IMG/VR virus record: IMGVR_UViG_3300026484_000298
Span: 1-50,207 of that record
Origin: a virus
DNA: 50,207 nt
Direction: 5' to 3' (one strand)
A model generated the notes under the pieces. That model was not told where the DNA came from and searched no databases. It saw nothing but the letters and a program-made list of their open reading frames with translations. A program made the translations under genes and the position numbers. Every line of letters begins with the position of its first letter. Position 1 is the first letter of the stretch. Shown one piece after another: positions 24,301 through 33,037 of this stretch.

Positions 24301-24810
24301 TCTGATGAAAAAATGGCTTCTATGGGACTTGATAAAAAAGGATTAAAAGATTTTAAAATTAAAGAAGATATGAATAATAAAGAGAAAGTAAAATACGAAC
24401 ATGATAAAAAAAGAGGTTCATTATTCGTTGGAGAAAACACATATGATAAAAAAGGATTAACTTATAAATTATTAAAAAATGTTGATAAAGATAATGAACA
24501 TGCGAAAAAACTTAGAGAAATTATGGGTCAATTAGATATAAAACACGATGGTAAAATCGATGAAGAAGATAGGTTAAAGGATACAAAAAGATTTGATAAA
24601 TTACACGAAGATGCTCAAAAAGAAATAAAAGCATTAAGAGAGGATACTGCTATTTTAATCCAATCATTAAATAGTAAGCCAAATAGTGATCCACAAAAAT
24701 TAAACCAAATGCAAATTCAAACGAGTATGTTATCATTAATAGCAGATACTTTAAAAAGTAATAAAACTTATATAACTTCGGTTACCAAAGATAAAATAAA
24801 AGGAAAATAA
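21379..24810 (+). CDS. probable tail tape-measure protein, 1143 aa
   Basis: This long protein has Gly/Ala-rich hydrophobic stretches near the N-terminus (APILGSAAGSALADEG, GGSALGALAAPIAW) and again at about 800-930 (VLGAGASLAKTFLPFVFK, IAGFALSGMGSMIMSL). Long helical charged segments lie between them, as expected of a tape-measure protein whose length sets tail length and whose hydrophobic parts enter the host membrane. T4 order is gp29, gp48, gp54, and a gp48/54-like gene follows by one base, which supports the call. Residues 619-638 are four DISKT repeats, followed by repeats of a TEDKKEL motif. It is about twice T4 gp29 length. Confidence 0.55.
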   Translation: MGANSSEYEKLSKTKAEKLAEEQENHWLSKKYSEKFSKLAIPGALAPILGSAAGSALADEGKSSLADYATMGGSALGALAAPIAWRNMDRTSIKDVGDISTRSKGIKKGESLSAAQVTDSALSAGKSMKNASMVGMAGAYGYGALTGNMMDPAAMALGMKVPNALSNPGSAAFLGGNILSDANYLGGVGETHMAALPGKALEGIGGMIGKDTGIGSALMESGSNIADMTGFDGSAIGMISYMMATMLGSKAMSGIKSKANKSDKKFNYKSADLGKKASSDIQVQQYDGMGSAAAQINLLNVTGQLTPAESLTLQYLQSIDKHSSHLNAIFDLTKLLVDKDGDDETFITHNEILDLVSEGQNTDFTTTNDYKSTKKIGAVQKKLDNVEEWYENLKIKTHEVSTDFNSLFKVGSLTGSIFGKSGSEQIKTMYGMDEESKLENAQVKTAKELNIPTNMVVLAEMKIGSVLKTSDTIEGKQLAIQTFSASLLQSMLQLDLDSNNKDSGGDGFFNKTQSNLDASDKSSNWKDFKDKGWDKLGTLPILGSIAGWHWRKEGIKKRESEKKEELELYNSEVDSGITSVDELSLGFMETQFPSLYLNNLDLDKERNIWLEKIFKKSTDISKTDISKTDISKTDISKTDKPLKGSFLKLSGTEDKKELSNTEDKKELTSTEDKKTQSFLYDALTGTFKLEKELVNSYKETFSKNIEDINKYYEKEIKDNPKNKEFLQSRRNEEIETRKNQLQEKYSQSNGIGTSLQDSQDAEAKEEYDNKMLEAFEGIVVLAKEKEEDKDYNKTFWQKRKENAVSVKDKAGGLMSSLGNLKGSTFGKTIGNVLGAGASLAKTFLPFVFKSILTTAMKYKKASSLAVLAGAGYLASEYLPTFSDSIDKVQSGIKLAFGKSIENENGSESYSNTQIAGFALSGMGSMIMSLPAPHAKGVGAVMMMLGAGMSADWKAIIQKTVQKLPFIGDMLGYVLSDEKMASMGLDKKGLKDFKIKEDMNNKEKVKYEHDKKRGSLFVGENTYDKKGLTYKLLKNVDKDNEHAKKLREIMGQLDIKHDGKIDEEDRLKDTKRFDKLHEDAQKEIKALREDTAILIQSLNSKPNSDPQKLNQMQIQTSMLSLIADTLKSNKTYITSVTKDKIKGK
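23233..23292 (+). repeat. four tandem copies of GATATCTCTAAAACA
   Basis: This 15-bp unit encodes DISKT in frame. The same unit occurs five times in an unrelated gene at 38439-38513, in the same frame. Confidence 0.95.
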
Positions 24811-24811
24811 A

Positions 24812-26269
24812 ATGAGTAATACGAATGTGGCTATAATTGGAAAAATCCCAGGATATGGAATTACTTTAGATAAAGGAAATAATTTTGGAAAAATATTATT
24901 AAGAGATATTACTTACATAGATATGATTCCAGCAACTTATACAATAAATCCAGGTATGTTAGGAGCAGGAGAAGATTTAAGCAATTTTTATGTATACGAT
25001 TCCGGTAATAAAGATACTAGTGTTTATGCTATTTTTAAAGGAGTAATTGCTGAAATGGTAAAATACACCAAAGTATCTTTTAAAACGATTGCTAAAAATC
25101 ATCCAATTTTAAGTGAGGAATCTTTACTTAAATTAGCTGAGCCTATTTTTAATAATTGGAAGCGTTGTTCTTCTGTTAGAATTCTAGGAGCAAATGATAG
25201 TACCTTTACGGAAACTATTTCAAATAACTTTACTGATAATAATTCTGGTTCTGATATAACTGCTAAAGGTACTGCACTTGGTCAGAAAACAATGGATTCA
25301 TTTTTACCAAGTATCAATAAAGCTTTGGGTGGTCAATCAGTCATTGGTAAAATGCAAAGTATGAGTTATGGTTCAGCACTTGACGCATTAACGAATGCTA
25401 GTACTCACTCAGGATTGGTTTCGTTATTAAGTGGTAGAATGCTTGGTGTTCAATTTGCCACACCAAATGTTTGGCAAAGTTCTAGTTACAATAGTACACT
25501 TAGTTTATTTATAAAATTAGCTGCTCCTAGTGGAGATCCAGCAAGTATTTTAAATTATATAACTATTCCTATTCTAACTATGATGGCGACAGGCGCACCA
25601 ATTACCAGAAATGGGGTTACATATGCAATGCCTTTAGTTTGGGACGTTAGAGCATACGGTATTACTCATTTTAAAATTGGGGCAGTTGCTGCAATGGCAA
25701 TTTCTAGAGGTTCTTATGAAACTGTTTTTAATAGTTCTAAACAACCAATGTTAGTTGATGTAAGATTAACTATAGTACCATTAATGCAAGATTTCGCGGT
25801 TCAGTATAATGGTACTGGTACAAAAGGATCTAGTACGGCAAAAACAATAGCTACTGGGATAGATAATCTTAAAGAATTAACCAAAGAACAAGAAGAATTA
25901 AAAAAAGTAGCAGATGAGGCTAAGAAAAAAATATCTGGTGCGGCCAGTTATGTAATGGGTACCGATATTGGACAAAATATTGAGATGGCGTTAAAAGCAA
26001 TGTCTCATGTATTTACTCAAATATCGAAGGAAGTTGACGCAGCAGTAAGTACAAAAGGTGATGGAAATAAAAGCATATATGGTGATAGTGGTTTGGGTGT
26101 TCAATCACCTGGAGATGAAATAGACGGATTAAGTGGTCTTAATTACGAAGGACTTGGATCAGCTAAAAGAACAGATTATATGATAGTTGATGATTATGAA
26201 TACAAAGAAGATGAAAAAGCAGATAAATATTATAATGGGTTTGCTAATTCATATACTTTTAGAATTTAA
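24812..26269 (+). CDS. baseplate tail-tube/cap-type structural protein (gp48/gp54-like)
   Basis: The middle of this 485-residue protein reads TPNVWQSSSYNSTLSLFIKL, then a PSGDPASILNYITIPILTMM segment, PLVWDVRAYGITHFKIGAVAAMAISRG and MLVDVRLTIVPLMQDF. T4-type tail-tube caps and related baseplate tube proteins carry the same order: W-x-S-S/D-Y..L..v.L.sP.GD, a hydrophobic P-L-L block, then a P..v.a and a final idV.ltI. An N-terminal ~90 residues and a Gly/Asp-rich C-terminal tail are extra. It starts one base after the tape-measure candidate. The precise homologue (gp48 or gp54) cannot be told apart here. Confidence 0.55.
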   Translation: MSNTNVAIIGKIPGYGITLDKGNNFGKILLRDITYIDMIPATYTINPGMLGAGEDLSNFYVYDSGNKDTSVYAIFKGVIAEMVKYTKVSFKTIAKNHPILSEESLLKLAEPIFNNWKRCSSVRILGANDSTFTETISNNFTDNNSGSDITAKGTALGQKTMDSFLPSINKALGGQSVIGKMQSMSYGSALDALTNASTHSGLVSLLSGRMLGVQFATPNVWQSSSYNSTLSLFIKLAAPSGDPASILNYITIPILTMMATGAPITRNGVTYAMPLVWDVRAYGITHFKIGAVAAMAISRGSYETVFNSSKQPMLVDVRLTIVPLMQDFAVQYNGTGTKGSSTAKTIATGIDNLKELTKEQEELKKVADEAKKKISGAASYVMGTDIGQNIEMALKAMSHVFTQISKEVDAAVSTKGDGNKSIYGDSGLGVQSPGDEIDGLSGLNYEGLGSAKRTDYMIVDDYEYKEDEKADKYYNGFANSYTFRI

Positions 26270-26341
26270 TTTATTAATAGTATTATTAATGGTATTATTA
26301 ATAGTACTATAAATATATTCTTTATATTATAAGGAGTACAC
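26270..26341 (+). promoter_or_regulatory. intergenic AT repeats with TATAAATA box
   Basis: Three near-copies of TATTATTAATAGTA-type sequence, then TATAAATA at 26308-26315, then AAGGAG as ribosome-binding site. This is a plausible late-promoter position for the portal genes. Confidence 0.3.
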
Positions 26342-26848
26342 ATGCATGAAAATTTAGAAATTATTATGGCTGCTAGTTTTGGGATAGTTTTACCAATAAG
26401 TTATACAGTTTATCAATTATTTAAAGTTAAGCAAAATTCTAAAATTGATGAAAAATCTAACGAAAAAATATCTTTGGATTCTGCTAAAAAGGCATTGGAT
26501 ATTTTAGATGATCTTATTAAATATAAATTCGAATACTATTTATATAAAGAAATACTTCCAATGTATATCGGAAATGAATCTAATAAAAAAGAAGTATTTA
26601 AAAAGAAAGATTTCATTGATTTAAAAACAAGATTCTTTAATGATATTAAAATAAGTTTATCTAATGAGGCGTATAAGGATATTCTAAGAATTCATAGTAA
26701 GACAGGAATTGAAATAATGGTTCATCAAAAGTTTAGTACTTTATTTAATAAAATCGATTCTAAATTTTTAAACAAAGAAGATGATTTTAAAGACAATATG
26801 TTTTTTATGTCAGAAATTAATAAAAAACTAAATCAAAAAGGAAAATAA
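26342..26848 (+). CDS. unknown protein with N-terminal membrane helix, 168 aa
   Basis: One N-terminal hydrophobic segment (IIMAASFGIVLPISYTVYQLF) is followed by a soluble, Lys-rich helical domain. Type III topology with the domain in the cytoplasm is likely. AAGGAGTACAC precedes the ATG. Its stop overlaps the portal start by one base (TAATG), so the two are coupled. It may assist head assembly at the membrane, as T4 gp40 does for the portal, but I see no sequence evidence for that. Confidence 0.6.
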   Translation: MHENLEIIMAASFGIVLPISYTVYQLFKVKQNSKIDEKSNEKISLDSAKKALDILDDLIKYKFEYYLYKEILPMYIGNESNKKEVFKKKDFIDLKTRFFNDIKISLSNEAYKDILRIHSKTGIEIMVHQKFSTLFNKIDSKFLNKEDDFKDNMFFMSEINKKLNQKGK

Positions 26849-29106
26849 TGAATTTACAAGAAGCAGAAGATTGGGGAATGTATGATCCAAGTGCTCAAGA
26901 AATAACTCCGGATGGTCAACAACCCCCAGAGGTACCTCAACAACCACAGGAAGCCCCAGGACAAGATGCAATAGATGTTATAGATGATTTAGATAATTTA
27001 GATCAAATCACAAATGAATTTGATAAAATATATGAAGATGTTGTTAACAGTAATTCGGATATGCAAATATTTAGTTCGAATGTTCAACGAGTTGAAATTA
27101 ATAATCTTAATCCTGTTCTTAGTTCTAGTTCGCTTAATTCAAATGCTCAAGAAGAATATAAAGAAAATGAAGATCTCGATGAATTATTAAATACCAATAC
27201 ATCTGATATTTTAAAGATATTTAACAATGGAAATATTCAAAATAATAGAAAAGAATTATATGAGTTATATAATGAAATAGCTGAAATAAATCCAATAGCA
27301 TTTAGAATGTTAAAAGTTTATTTAGATAATATTTTAATTAAAAATATCCAAAACAAACAGTTTATTAATATTATAGAAAATGATAATAATGACATGCTTG
27401 TTAATTTAGAACCAAGCGTTAAGAAAAATATTTCTAATTTCATGAAAACATTTTTAGTTTATTTTAATATTCAGGATAAATTAAAAAATAATATATTACA
27501 GAATATGTTAAAATACGGTGATTTTTATATGGAAGTAGTTGATATGTCGAGTATAAGTACATTGGTAAATACTCGTAGCGAATTACTTACTGAAAGTATA
27601 ACTTTTTATGGATCTTCTAAAAATATTACATCAGAATGTTCTTTAGGTTATTTAGAATTACCAAATACCGAAAAAGTAGAAATACAAGAAAATTACACCG
27701 AGTACCAAAATGAAGAATTTATGTCTTTATTAAAAGCTAAAAATTATATTAACGAAAGTGATATGAATTTATTCAATGATGTTTATTTAGATAATTTAGA
27801 AGATCTAGAAGGAGATAGTTTACAATCAAACGTTTTTGATATTAAAACTTTTAAAGATTTAAAATTTGATGTTCTTAAAAATATATATTTAAAATTTCTT
27901 ACTCCAACATCTGTTATTAAATTAGAGAAAGATGGTATTAATTTTGGTTATTTAGTAATTGAAGATCTACCTGAGTCAGAATCAGATGAAGTAAATATAT
28001 ATAAAAGATTCGCTAATGATGATGATAACACTTCTAATAAACAAACTTTAGATAATAAAAAAACAACCGATGAAATAATTAATAAATTCAGTAAAGAAAT
28101 ATTATTTAAATTAAAGGAACATATTTCTATTTCTAATAATTATATTGATGAATTACCAGAAGAATTATCATATAGTTTAAAAGTAATACTTTATGAAAAA
28201 ATTAAAAAAAGATCTAAATTAAAATTCAGATTAATTGAGCCAAATAATATAGTTAACTTTCATACGAATATTGATAAGTTTGCTCCATACGGAACTAGTA
28301 TATTTGATCCAATAGTTCTTCCTGTGAAATTGTATACAATTGCTTTATTAAGTTCAGTTATTTCAAGATTGAGTAGAGCAAGTGTTGTTCGTAAATGGAA
28401 TATCGAAGTTGGTAAAAGAAGAAATCATTCTCAGATAGTTCAAAATGTTCAGAAAGAATTAAAGACTAAAAATATTTCATATGATGATTTATCAAGTATG
28501 AAGAATATTTCTCAAATAATGACTGATTTTAGAGATATAGCAACTGTATCCAAAAATGGTCAAAAGTTTATAGATTTAGAAATTCTTCCAATGCATGATA
28601 GAGCTTTACCAATAAATGATTTAGGCGATCTTAGAAATGAATTAATTGCTAGTACTGGTATTCCTTCTATATATTTAAATATCAGTGAGAACGTAGAACA
28701 GAGAGAAACGTTAGTTAATCTTAATGTTAGTTTTGCTAATAGTATAAGTACTCTTCAAAGTTTCACAGAAGATGCTTTAAATGATTTAATTAATACAGTT
28801 TTTCAAAAAGTACTTAAAGTAAATAATAAAGATTATAAAAATTTTAATATTACTCAGTACATGAGTTATACCTTAAATGCTCCCGTAATTTTACAATTAC
28901 AAAATTCAGAAGCTGTTATTTCTAGTATAGGTAACTTAGTTGGTACTATAAAACAAGCTGGTATTAATATAGATCCAGAAGAATTATTTAAACTTTATGC
29001 TCCAAATTTACCTTGGGATAAATTTAAACGAAGTGGAGAAAAAGAAATTAAAGAACAGTTAAAAGAACAGATTATCCAAAGTCTTGCTCAACCACCAGAA
29101 CAATAA
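26848..29106 (+). CDS. portal protein (T4 gp20-like)
   Basis: This 752-residue protein carries the gp20 features: FRLIEPNNIVNFHTN, then PFGTS-like APYGTSIFDPIVLPVKLY, the long helix LLSSVISRLSRASVVRKWNIEVGK (ends with basic residues as in gp20), a DLEILPMHDRALP block and TGIPSIYLN. A portal dodecamer forms the DNA entry channel at the head vertex and docks the terminase. The first ~110 residues are a Pro/Gln/Asp-rich disordered extension not present in T4 gp20 (524 residues), and an acidic loop near 395-420 is extra. It is the first core gene after the tail cap, and is followed by the third hairpin/TCCTGTCG element. Confidence 0.88.
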   Translation: MNLQEAEDWGMYDPSAQEITPDGQQPPEVPQQPQEAPGQDAIDVIDDLDNLDQITNEFDKIYEDVVNSNSDMQIFSSNVQRVEINNLNPVLSSSSLNSNAQEEYKENEDLDELLNTNTSDILKIFNNGNIQNNRKELYELYNEIAEINPIAFRMLKVYLDNILIKNIQNKQFINIIENDNNDMLVNLEPSVKKNISNFMKTFLVYFNIQDKLKNNILQNMLKYGDFYMEVVDMSSISTLVNTRSELLTESITFYGSSKNITSECSLGYLELPNTEKVEIQENYTEYQNEEFMSLLKAKNYINESDMNLFNDVYLDNLEDLEGDSLQSNVFDIKTFKDLKFDVLKNIYLKFLTPTSVIKLEKDGINFGYLVIEDLPESESDEVNIYKRFANDDDNTSNKQTLDNKKTTDEIINKFSKEILFKLKEHISISNNYIDELPEELSYSLKVILYEKIKKRSKLKFRLIEPNNIVNFHTNIDKFAPYGTSIFDPIVLPVKLYTIALLSSVISRLSRASVVRKWNIEVGKRRNHSQIVQNVQKELKTKNISYDDLSSMKNISQIMTDFRDIATVSKNGQKFIDLEILPMHDRALPINDLGDLRNELIASTGIPSIYLNISENVEQRETLVNLNVSFANSISTLQSFTEDALNDLINTVFQKVLKVNNKDYKNFNITQYMSYTLNAPVILQLQNSEAVISSIGNLVGTIKQAGINIDPEELFKLYAPNLPWDKFKRSGEKEIKEQLKEQIIQSLAQPPEQ

Positions 29107-29150
29107 TTACTAAGTCTTTTGACTTAGTAATTTCCTGTCGTTTAAATCTA
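29106..29150 (+). promoter_or_regulatory. hairpin plus TCCTGTCGTTTAAAT element, copy 3
   Basis: ATTACTAAGTC/GACTTAGTAAT is an 11-bp stem with loop TTTT; the stem overlaps the portal stop codon. TCCTGTCGTTTAAATC follows at 29133. It differs from copies 1 and 2 by one inserted T and loses the CGGA tail. A TATAAATA box is at 29182-29189 downstream. Confidence 0.55.
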
Positions 29151-29181
29151 AGAGATACCTTGATTTTCATCATAACTAAAA

Positions 29182-29189
29182 TATAAATA
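29182..29189 (+). promoter_or_regulatory. TATAAATA box, possible late promoter
   Basis: The octamer lies 16 bases ahead of the ATG at 29205, the same spacing as the terminase box (3613 to 3636). The matching distance makes these two the better candidates. Confidence 0.35.
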
Positions 29190-29204
29190 AAGAAAGGAAT
29201 AACA

Positions 29205-29837
29205 ATGAAATTAATTACTTCAGAAATGATTGAAGAAAGTACTAGAAATGGTAGTACTATGTGGGATTTCTTATTGGAAGAAGCTAAAGAAATTAATTCA
29301 GATGATGAACCAGATGGAAGTGTTTCTCAAGATGAAGAACAAACAGACGATGAACAAGCTCAAGAAGAACCTACCGATGATGAACAAGACGATAACGAAC
29401 CAAAATTATCAGAAGAAGAATTACAACAACTAATAGAACAGCTTCAACAATCGGAAAATATGGAAGCGGATGTTAAAAAATTATTAGATGATGGAACGAT
29501 TAACCAAGCGGATGTAGAAATCCTAGGTCAAGCTCTTCAGAGTGAACCAAGTCCAGAAGATGAAAGACAATTCCAAATAAACAATATTCAGGAAATGGTT
29601 ATTCGTTTCAGTATATATGATAAATTAAACGCTTTAGAAAATAAATTAGATTTATTTGCAGAAAATTTCCCTAATGTGGATACAACTTTTTATAAAGATG
29701 TTACCCAAATTAGGGAATATATAAAAGTTATTAATTCATTAATTTTTAATCTGGAAATTAACTTAGTTTATCAAATATATGCAAACTTAGAAATGAAATT
29801 AATATCTTTATTTCAAGAATACAAAGATCAACAATAA
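29205..29837 (+). CDS. acidic structural/assembly protein, 210 aa
   Basis: The N-terminal half is extremely acidic and Gln-rich (DDEPDGSVSQDEEQTDDEQ and onward), followed by helical coiled segments (EELQQLIEQLQQSENMEADVKKLL) and a C-terminal bundle. The T4 genes after gp20 are the acidic prohead core proteins gp67 and gp68, so position and composition fit a core or scaffold-like role. There is no sequence motif to confirm it. AAAGGAATAACA precedes the ATG. Confidence 0.6.
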   Translation: MKLITSEMIEESTRNGSTMWDFLLEEAKEINSDDEPDGSVSQDEEQTDDEQAQEEPTDDEQDDNEPKLSEEELQQLIEQLQQSENMEADVKKLLDDGTINQADVEILGQALQSEPSPEDERQFQINNIQEMVIRFSIYDKLNALENKLDLFAENFPNVDTTFYKDVTQIREYIKVINSLIFNLEINLVYQIYANLEMKLISLFQEYKDQQ

Positions 29838-29846
29838 GGATCATAA

Positions 29847-32735
29847 ATGAGTAAAACAATAACAGATAATCATGATTATGAGGGAATTCAATTACTTGGA
29901 CTTCAGCCAAAAGACAGAGCACCTAATGATTATTTAAGAATGACTGCCAAAGTATTCAATGCTTTTAAACCAATGTCTCCTGATAAAACAGTTTCCTCTT
30001 ATATAAATGGTTTTGAAACTACTATAATCAGAACTGATTTGGATGGAGAAAATATTCTTGAATTTGGAATTCTTAAAGGTTCTTGTTTTATAGATGATCA
30101 ATATATAGGCTTTACAGATGATATAGTTTTTAATTTTCCAATATCTAGTATAGTTACAAATGTTGATTATTACTTAGTACTTAAATATCAATACAGTACT
30201 CAGTGTATGTATAACCCAGCTATTTTTGATTGTATTGGAGTTAGTCAGTACGATGAAAGCAATATGTTAAAAATTGCTAAATTTAAAATGGATGGTTTTA
30301 GTTTAGTAACTTATCCGCAAAATCTTGATGATTTATTTATTCAGAATTATACAAGATTGTTTAGATTGATTTCAGATAAAGCAGTTGATTTATTTACTAT
30401 AAATAGTTTTCAAGGTGATAATATTTCGGCATCTAAATTATACAAGAATTTTAGCAATCCAGAATACAGTACCAGATCAGGCGATATAGTATTTTTAGAT
30501 ATAGATGGTTTATATAAACCAGCAAAAGCATGTAATAGAAAAATAGATAAAGCGATTGGTATGTATGTATACAATCCGAAATCAGGAGCTCATACTATAA
30601 TTACTTCTGGTATTATCAAATTCAATGAAAATATCTTACTTGATGATAGTAATAGTATCTTACAGAATATGGAACCAGGTAAAAGTTATTATCTTTTAGA
30701 TAGTTGTACTGAAAGTAATTATGCTTGGGAAAACACTCAACCATATAGACAAGGTAAGATAAGTTCTAGATTTATTCCAGGTAATGTTAGAACTGGTTTT
30801 GCTATGGATAATTCAACCTTTATGTTAGATATTGATTTTTCAGGAGAATTACAAACTGCTAATTTTTTAGAATTAACTGGATTACCTCAACAATTTCAAG
30901 ATCGATTTAATGTTATTTATTCTTATTGGATGAGTACAAAAGAAAAAGATTTTAGAAATAACTTTAAAGAAGAATTAGAAATCTTATTGCAAAATGCTTC
31001 TGAATTAGAAGATGAGTACAATGATTTAAAAAGAACGGCTGAAATTAATAAAGTAACTAAAGAAGATGTTTATACAAATACTACTTTAAGTTCAGAACCA
31101 AATATAACAATCGGTAAAGTAACTGGTCCTATAACTCCAACTAGATTAAAAGAAATAATAAAAGATAAAACTCAAGATATAAATCAAAATAAAGCAGAAG
31201 AAGCTTTAAAATTTGCCAAGATACATTTCTTTGTAAATTATATGGACGATTTTAATAATTATTTAAGTTCACATATAAATTCAATAAATGCTTTTAAAAC
31301 TAATTTAAGCTCTTTTAAATCTAGAGTACATGATGGAGTAATAAAATTTACAGATAGATTTAAATTTCCTAATTTTAGTACTACTTTTGATAGTATGTCT
31401 TTATTCACTCACGATGCTCTTCCTTTAATTAGTAAGGTTGGTAATGGTTCATCCTCATCATTTACTTATTACGATTGTCCTTCTTCTAATAAGGCTCCTA
31501 ATGCGAGCAATGCTTCGATGATTTCAAAATCCGGCAATGCTAATCAAAAAACTATTTCTGGCTACAGGTCACAGATTTCATCAGTAAATGCTAGAAGAAT
31601 TGCTTCTTATACTACTACTCAAAGTATTTCAGAAAATACCGTTTCAGGTGATACCCCAGGGGCAACCATAAAGAGTAATATAGATGTATTAATTTCAACA
31701 TTAACTAGTATTGTTACACAATTAACTAATGTTAAAAATATTACTAATAATATGAAAAGTGCTGTTTCGAGTTTTAATCTAAGTAGTATAAATAATTTTA
31801 TTAGTCTTAGTGGAACGGCATCTATGAATAATTTTAGTAAGTTATTATTTGATTTATTATTTGTCGAAAATACCAATAATTGTAGTAATCTTATTAGTAA
31901 TATTCTTGGTGGTGCTCAATATTTAAATAATACTTTATTTATGAGTGACAATAATTTAGCTAATTTATATACTTATATGAAAACTGATATATATTCTGGT
32001 TATTATATAATTAAAAATTTAGCTCAGGAATTAGAAGATATTTATAATTATATAAATACTATGAGTGGAACGGTAGGTAATGAAGAGGAAGCATTGCAAT
32101 ATCTATTGGATGCTTATCAAGTATATACGAATACTAGAAGTAGTTATATCGATAGAAAATATATTGCTTTTAAATTATATCAAGAAGCTTTAAAAGATTT
32201 TAAATACTTAGAAGCGGATATAGTAGATATTGTTTCAGATATGGCAGAATTTAATATAGAAATAGATAATCAAAATGAAACAATACGTCTATTAAATAGA
32301 GATTTGATTGACCTTGATAGTAATATTATAGATAGAATGCAGCAACAACAAACAGTAAATTCAATTTTATACATTTCTGATTACGAAAGAAGAATATACA
32401 ACTATACTTATTTAACTATTCGTATACGTTTAAAACAGAGAATGATGGAAGCCGTTCAAGTTGATTATGATATTATTACCGATGTTCTTTATCAATTAAA
32501 ATTACAAACTATTCCAAATAGAACTTTGATTGATAGAGCAGAAAAAAACCAAAACGCTTTTGACAAGGTACTTATAAATATAACTACTGAATTAGAAGGA
32601 ATGATTATAGAATACAATACATTAAGAAGAGAATTTGGTATAGATGATCCTATTTTAATATCAGATATTAATTTCAATGATCATCAATTAGCCGATCCAA
32701 ACCTAGAATGTTTTAAAATGTTTAAAACATTCTAA
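29847..32735 (+). CDS. large virion protein, baseplate or tail-fibre type, 962 aa
   Basis: The N-terminal ~340 residues look beta-rich, with a segment FGILKGSCFIDDQYIGFTDDIVFNFP typical of the start of phage baseplate/fibre proteins, which describe a value, an 'initial description' and a Gly-containing turn. The rest is mainly coiled coil with Asn/Ser-rich links (about 390-460, 760-930). No enzyme motif is visible. The gene is between the acidic core protein and a fibre, so a wedge or long-fibre proximal part is likely. Stretches such as SSSFTYYDCPSSNKAPNASN are low complexity. Confidence 0.6.
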   Translation: MSKTITDNHDYEGIQLLGLQPKDRAPNDYLRMTAKVFNAFKPMSPDKTVSSYINGFETTIIRTDLDGENILEFGILKGSCFIDDQYIGFTDDIVFNFPISSIVTNVDYYLVLKYQYSTQCMYNPAIFDCIGVSQYDESNMLKIAKFKMDGFSLVTYPQNLDDLFIQNYTRLFRLISDKAVDLFTINSFQGDNISASKLYKNFSNPEYSTRSGDIVFLDIDGLYKPAKACNRKIDKAIGMYVYNPKSGAHTIITSGIIKFNENILLDDSNSILQNMEPGKSYYLLDSCTESNYAWENTQPYRQGKISSRFIPGNVRTGFAMDNSTFMLDIDFSGELQTANFLELTGLPQQFQDRFNVIYSYWMSTKEKDFRNNFKEELEILLQNASELEDEYNDLKRTAEINKVTKEDVYTNTTLSSEPNITIGKVTGPITPTRLKEIIKDKTQDINQNKAEEALKFAKIHFFVNYMDDFNNYLSSHINSINAFKTNLSSFKSRVHDGVIKFTDRFKFPNFSTTFDSMSLFTHDALPLISKVGNGSSSSFTYYDCPSSNKAPNASNASMISKSGNANQKTISGYRSQISSVNARRIASYTTTQSISENTVSGDTPGATIKSNIDVLISTLTSIVTQLTNVKNITNNMKSAVSSFNLSSINNFISLSGTASMNNFSKLLFDLLFVENTNNCSNLISNILGGAQYLNNTLFMSDNNLANLYTYMKTDIYSGYYIIKNLAQELEDIYNYINTMSGTVGNEEEALQYLLDAYQVYTNTRSSYIDRKYIAFKLYQEALKDFKYLEADIVDIVSDMAEFNIEIDNQNETIRLLNRDLIDLDSNIIDRMQQQQTVNSILYISDYERRIYNYTYLTIRIRLKQRMMEAVQVDYDIITDVLYQLKLQTIPNRTLIDRAEKNQNAFDKVLINITTELEGMIIEYNTLRREFGIDDPILISDINFNDHQLADPNLECFKMFKTF

Positions 32736-32757
32736 AGAATTTTTAAAAGGAAATAAA

Positions 32758-33027
32758 ATGATAAAAAAAATGGCAGTACTTGATAAAGAAGTTCCGAAGA
32801 ACTTTGGAGAAGTAAAGGGTTTAATAAATAGCGTTATAATATCTAATCCAAATGATACAGAAGCTTTAGTTAAGATATATTCGGATGATATAATTATCTG
32901 GATAGGAATCCTTGATAAAACAAGCACTCAGCGAATATCTTTAGATGTTATATTTGATGATCAAATTAAGGGATTAAGCAATTCTGATAATACTAATATT
33001 ATTTTAAATATAATTCAAACTATTTAA
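32758..33027 (+). CDS. unknown small structural protein, 89 aa
   Basis: Mainly beta-strand character with alternating Ile/Val (SVIISNPNDTEALVKIYSDDIIIWIGIL), no Cys and no signal peptide. AAAAGGAAATAAA precedes the ATG. It sits 22 bases after the large virion protein and 10 before the fibre, with the same direction and codon use, so it is probably part of the virion or a fibre chaperone. The family is unknown. Confidence 0.65.
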   Translation: MIKKMAVLDKEVPKNFGEVKGLINSVIISNPNDTEALVKIYSDDIIIWIGILDKTSTQRISLDVIFDDQIKGLSNSDNTNIILNIIQTI

Positions 33028-33037
33028 AGGTTTTTAA

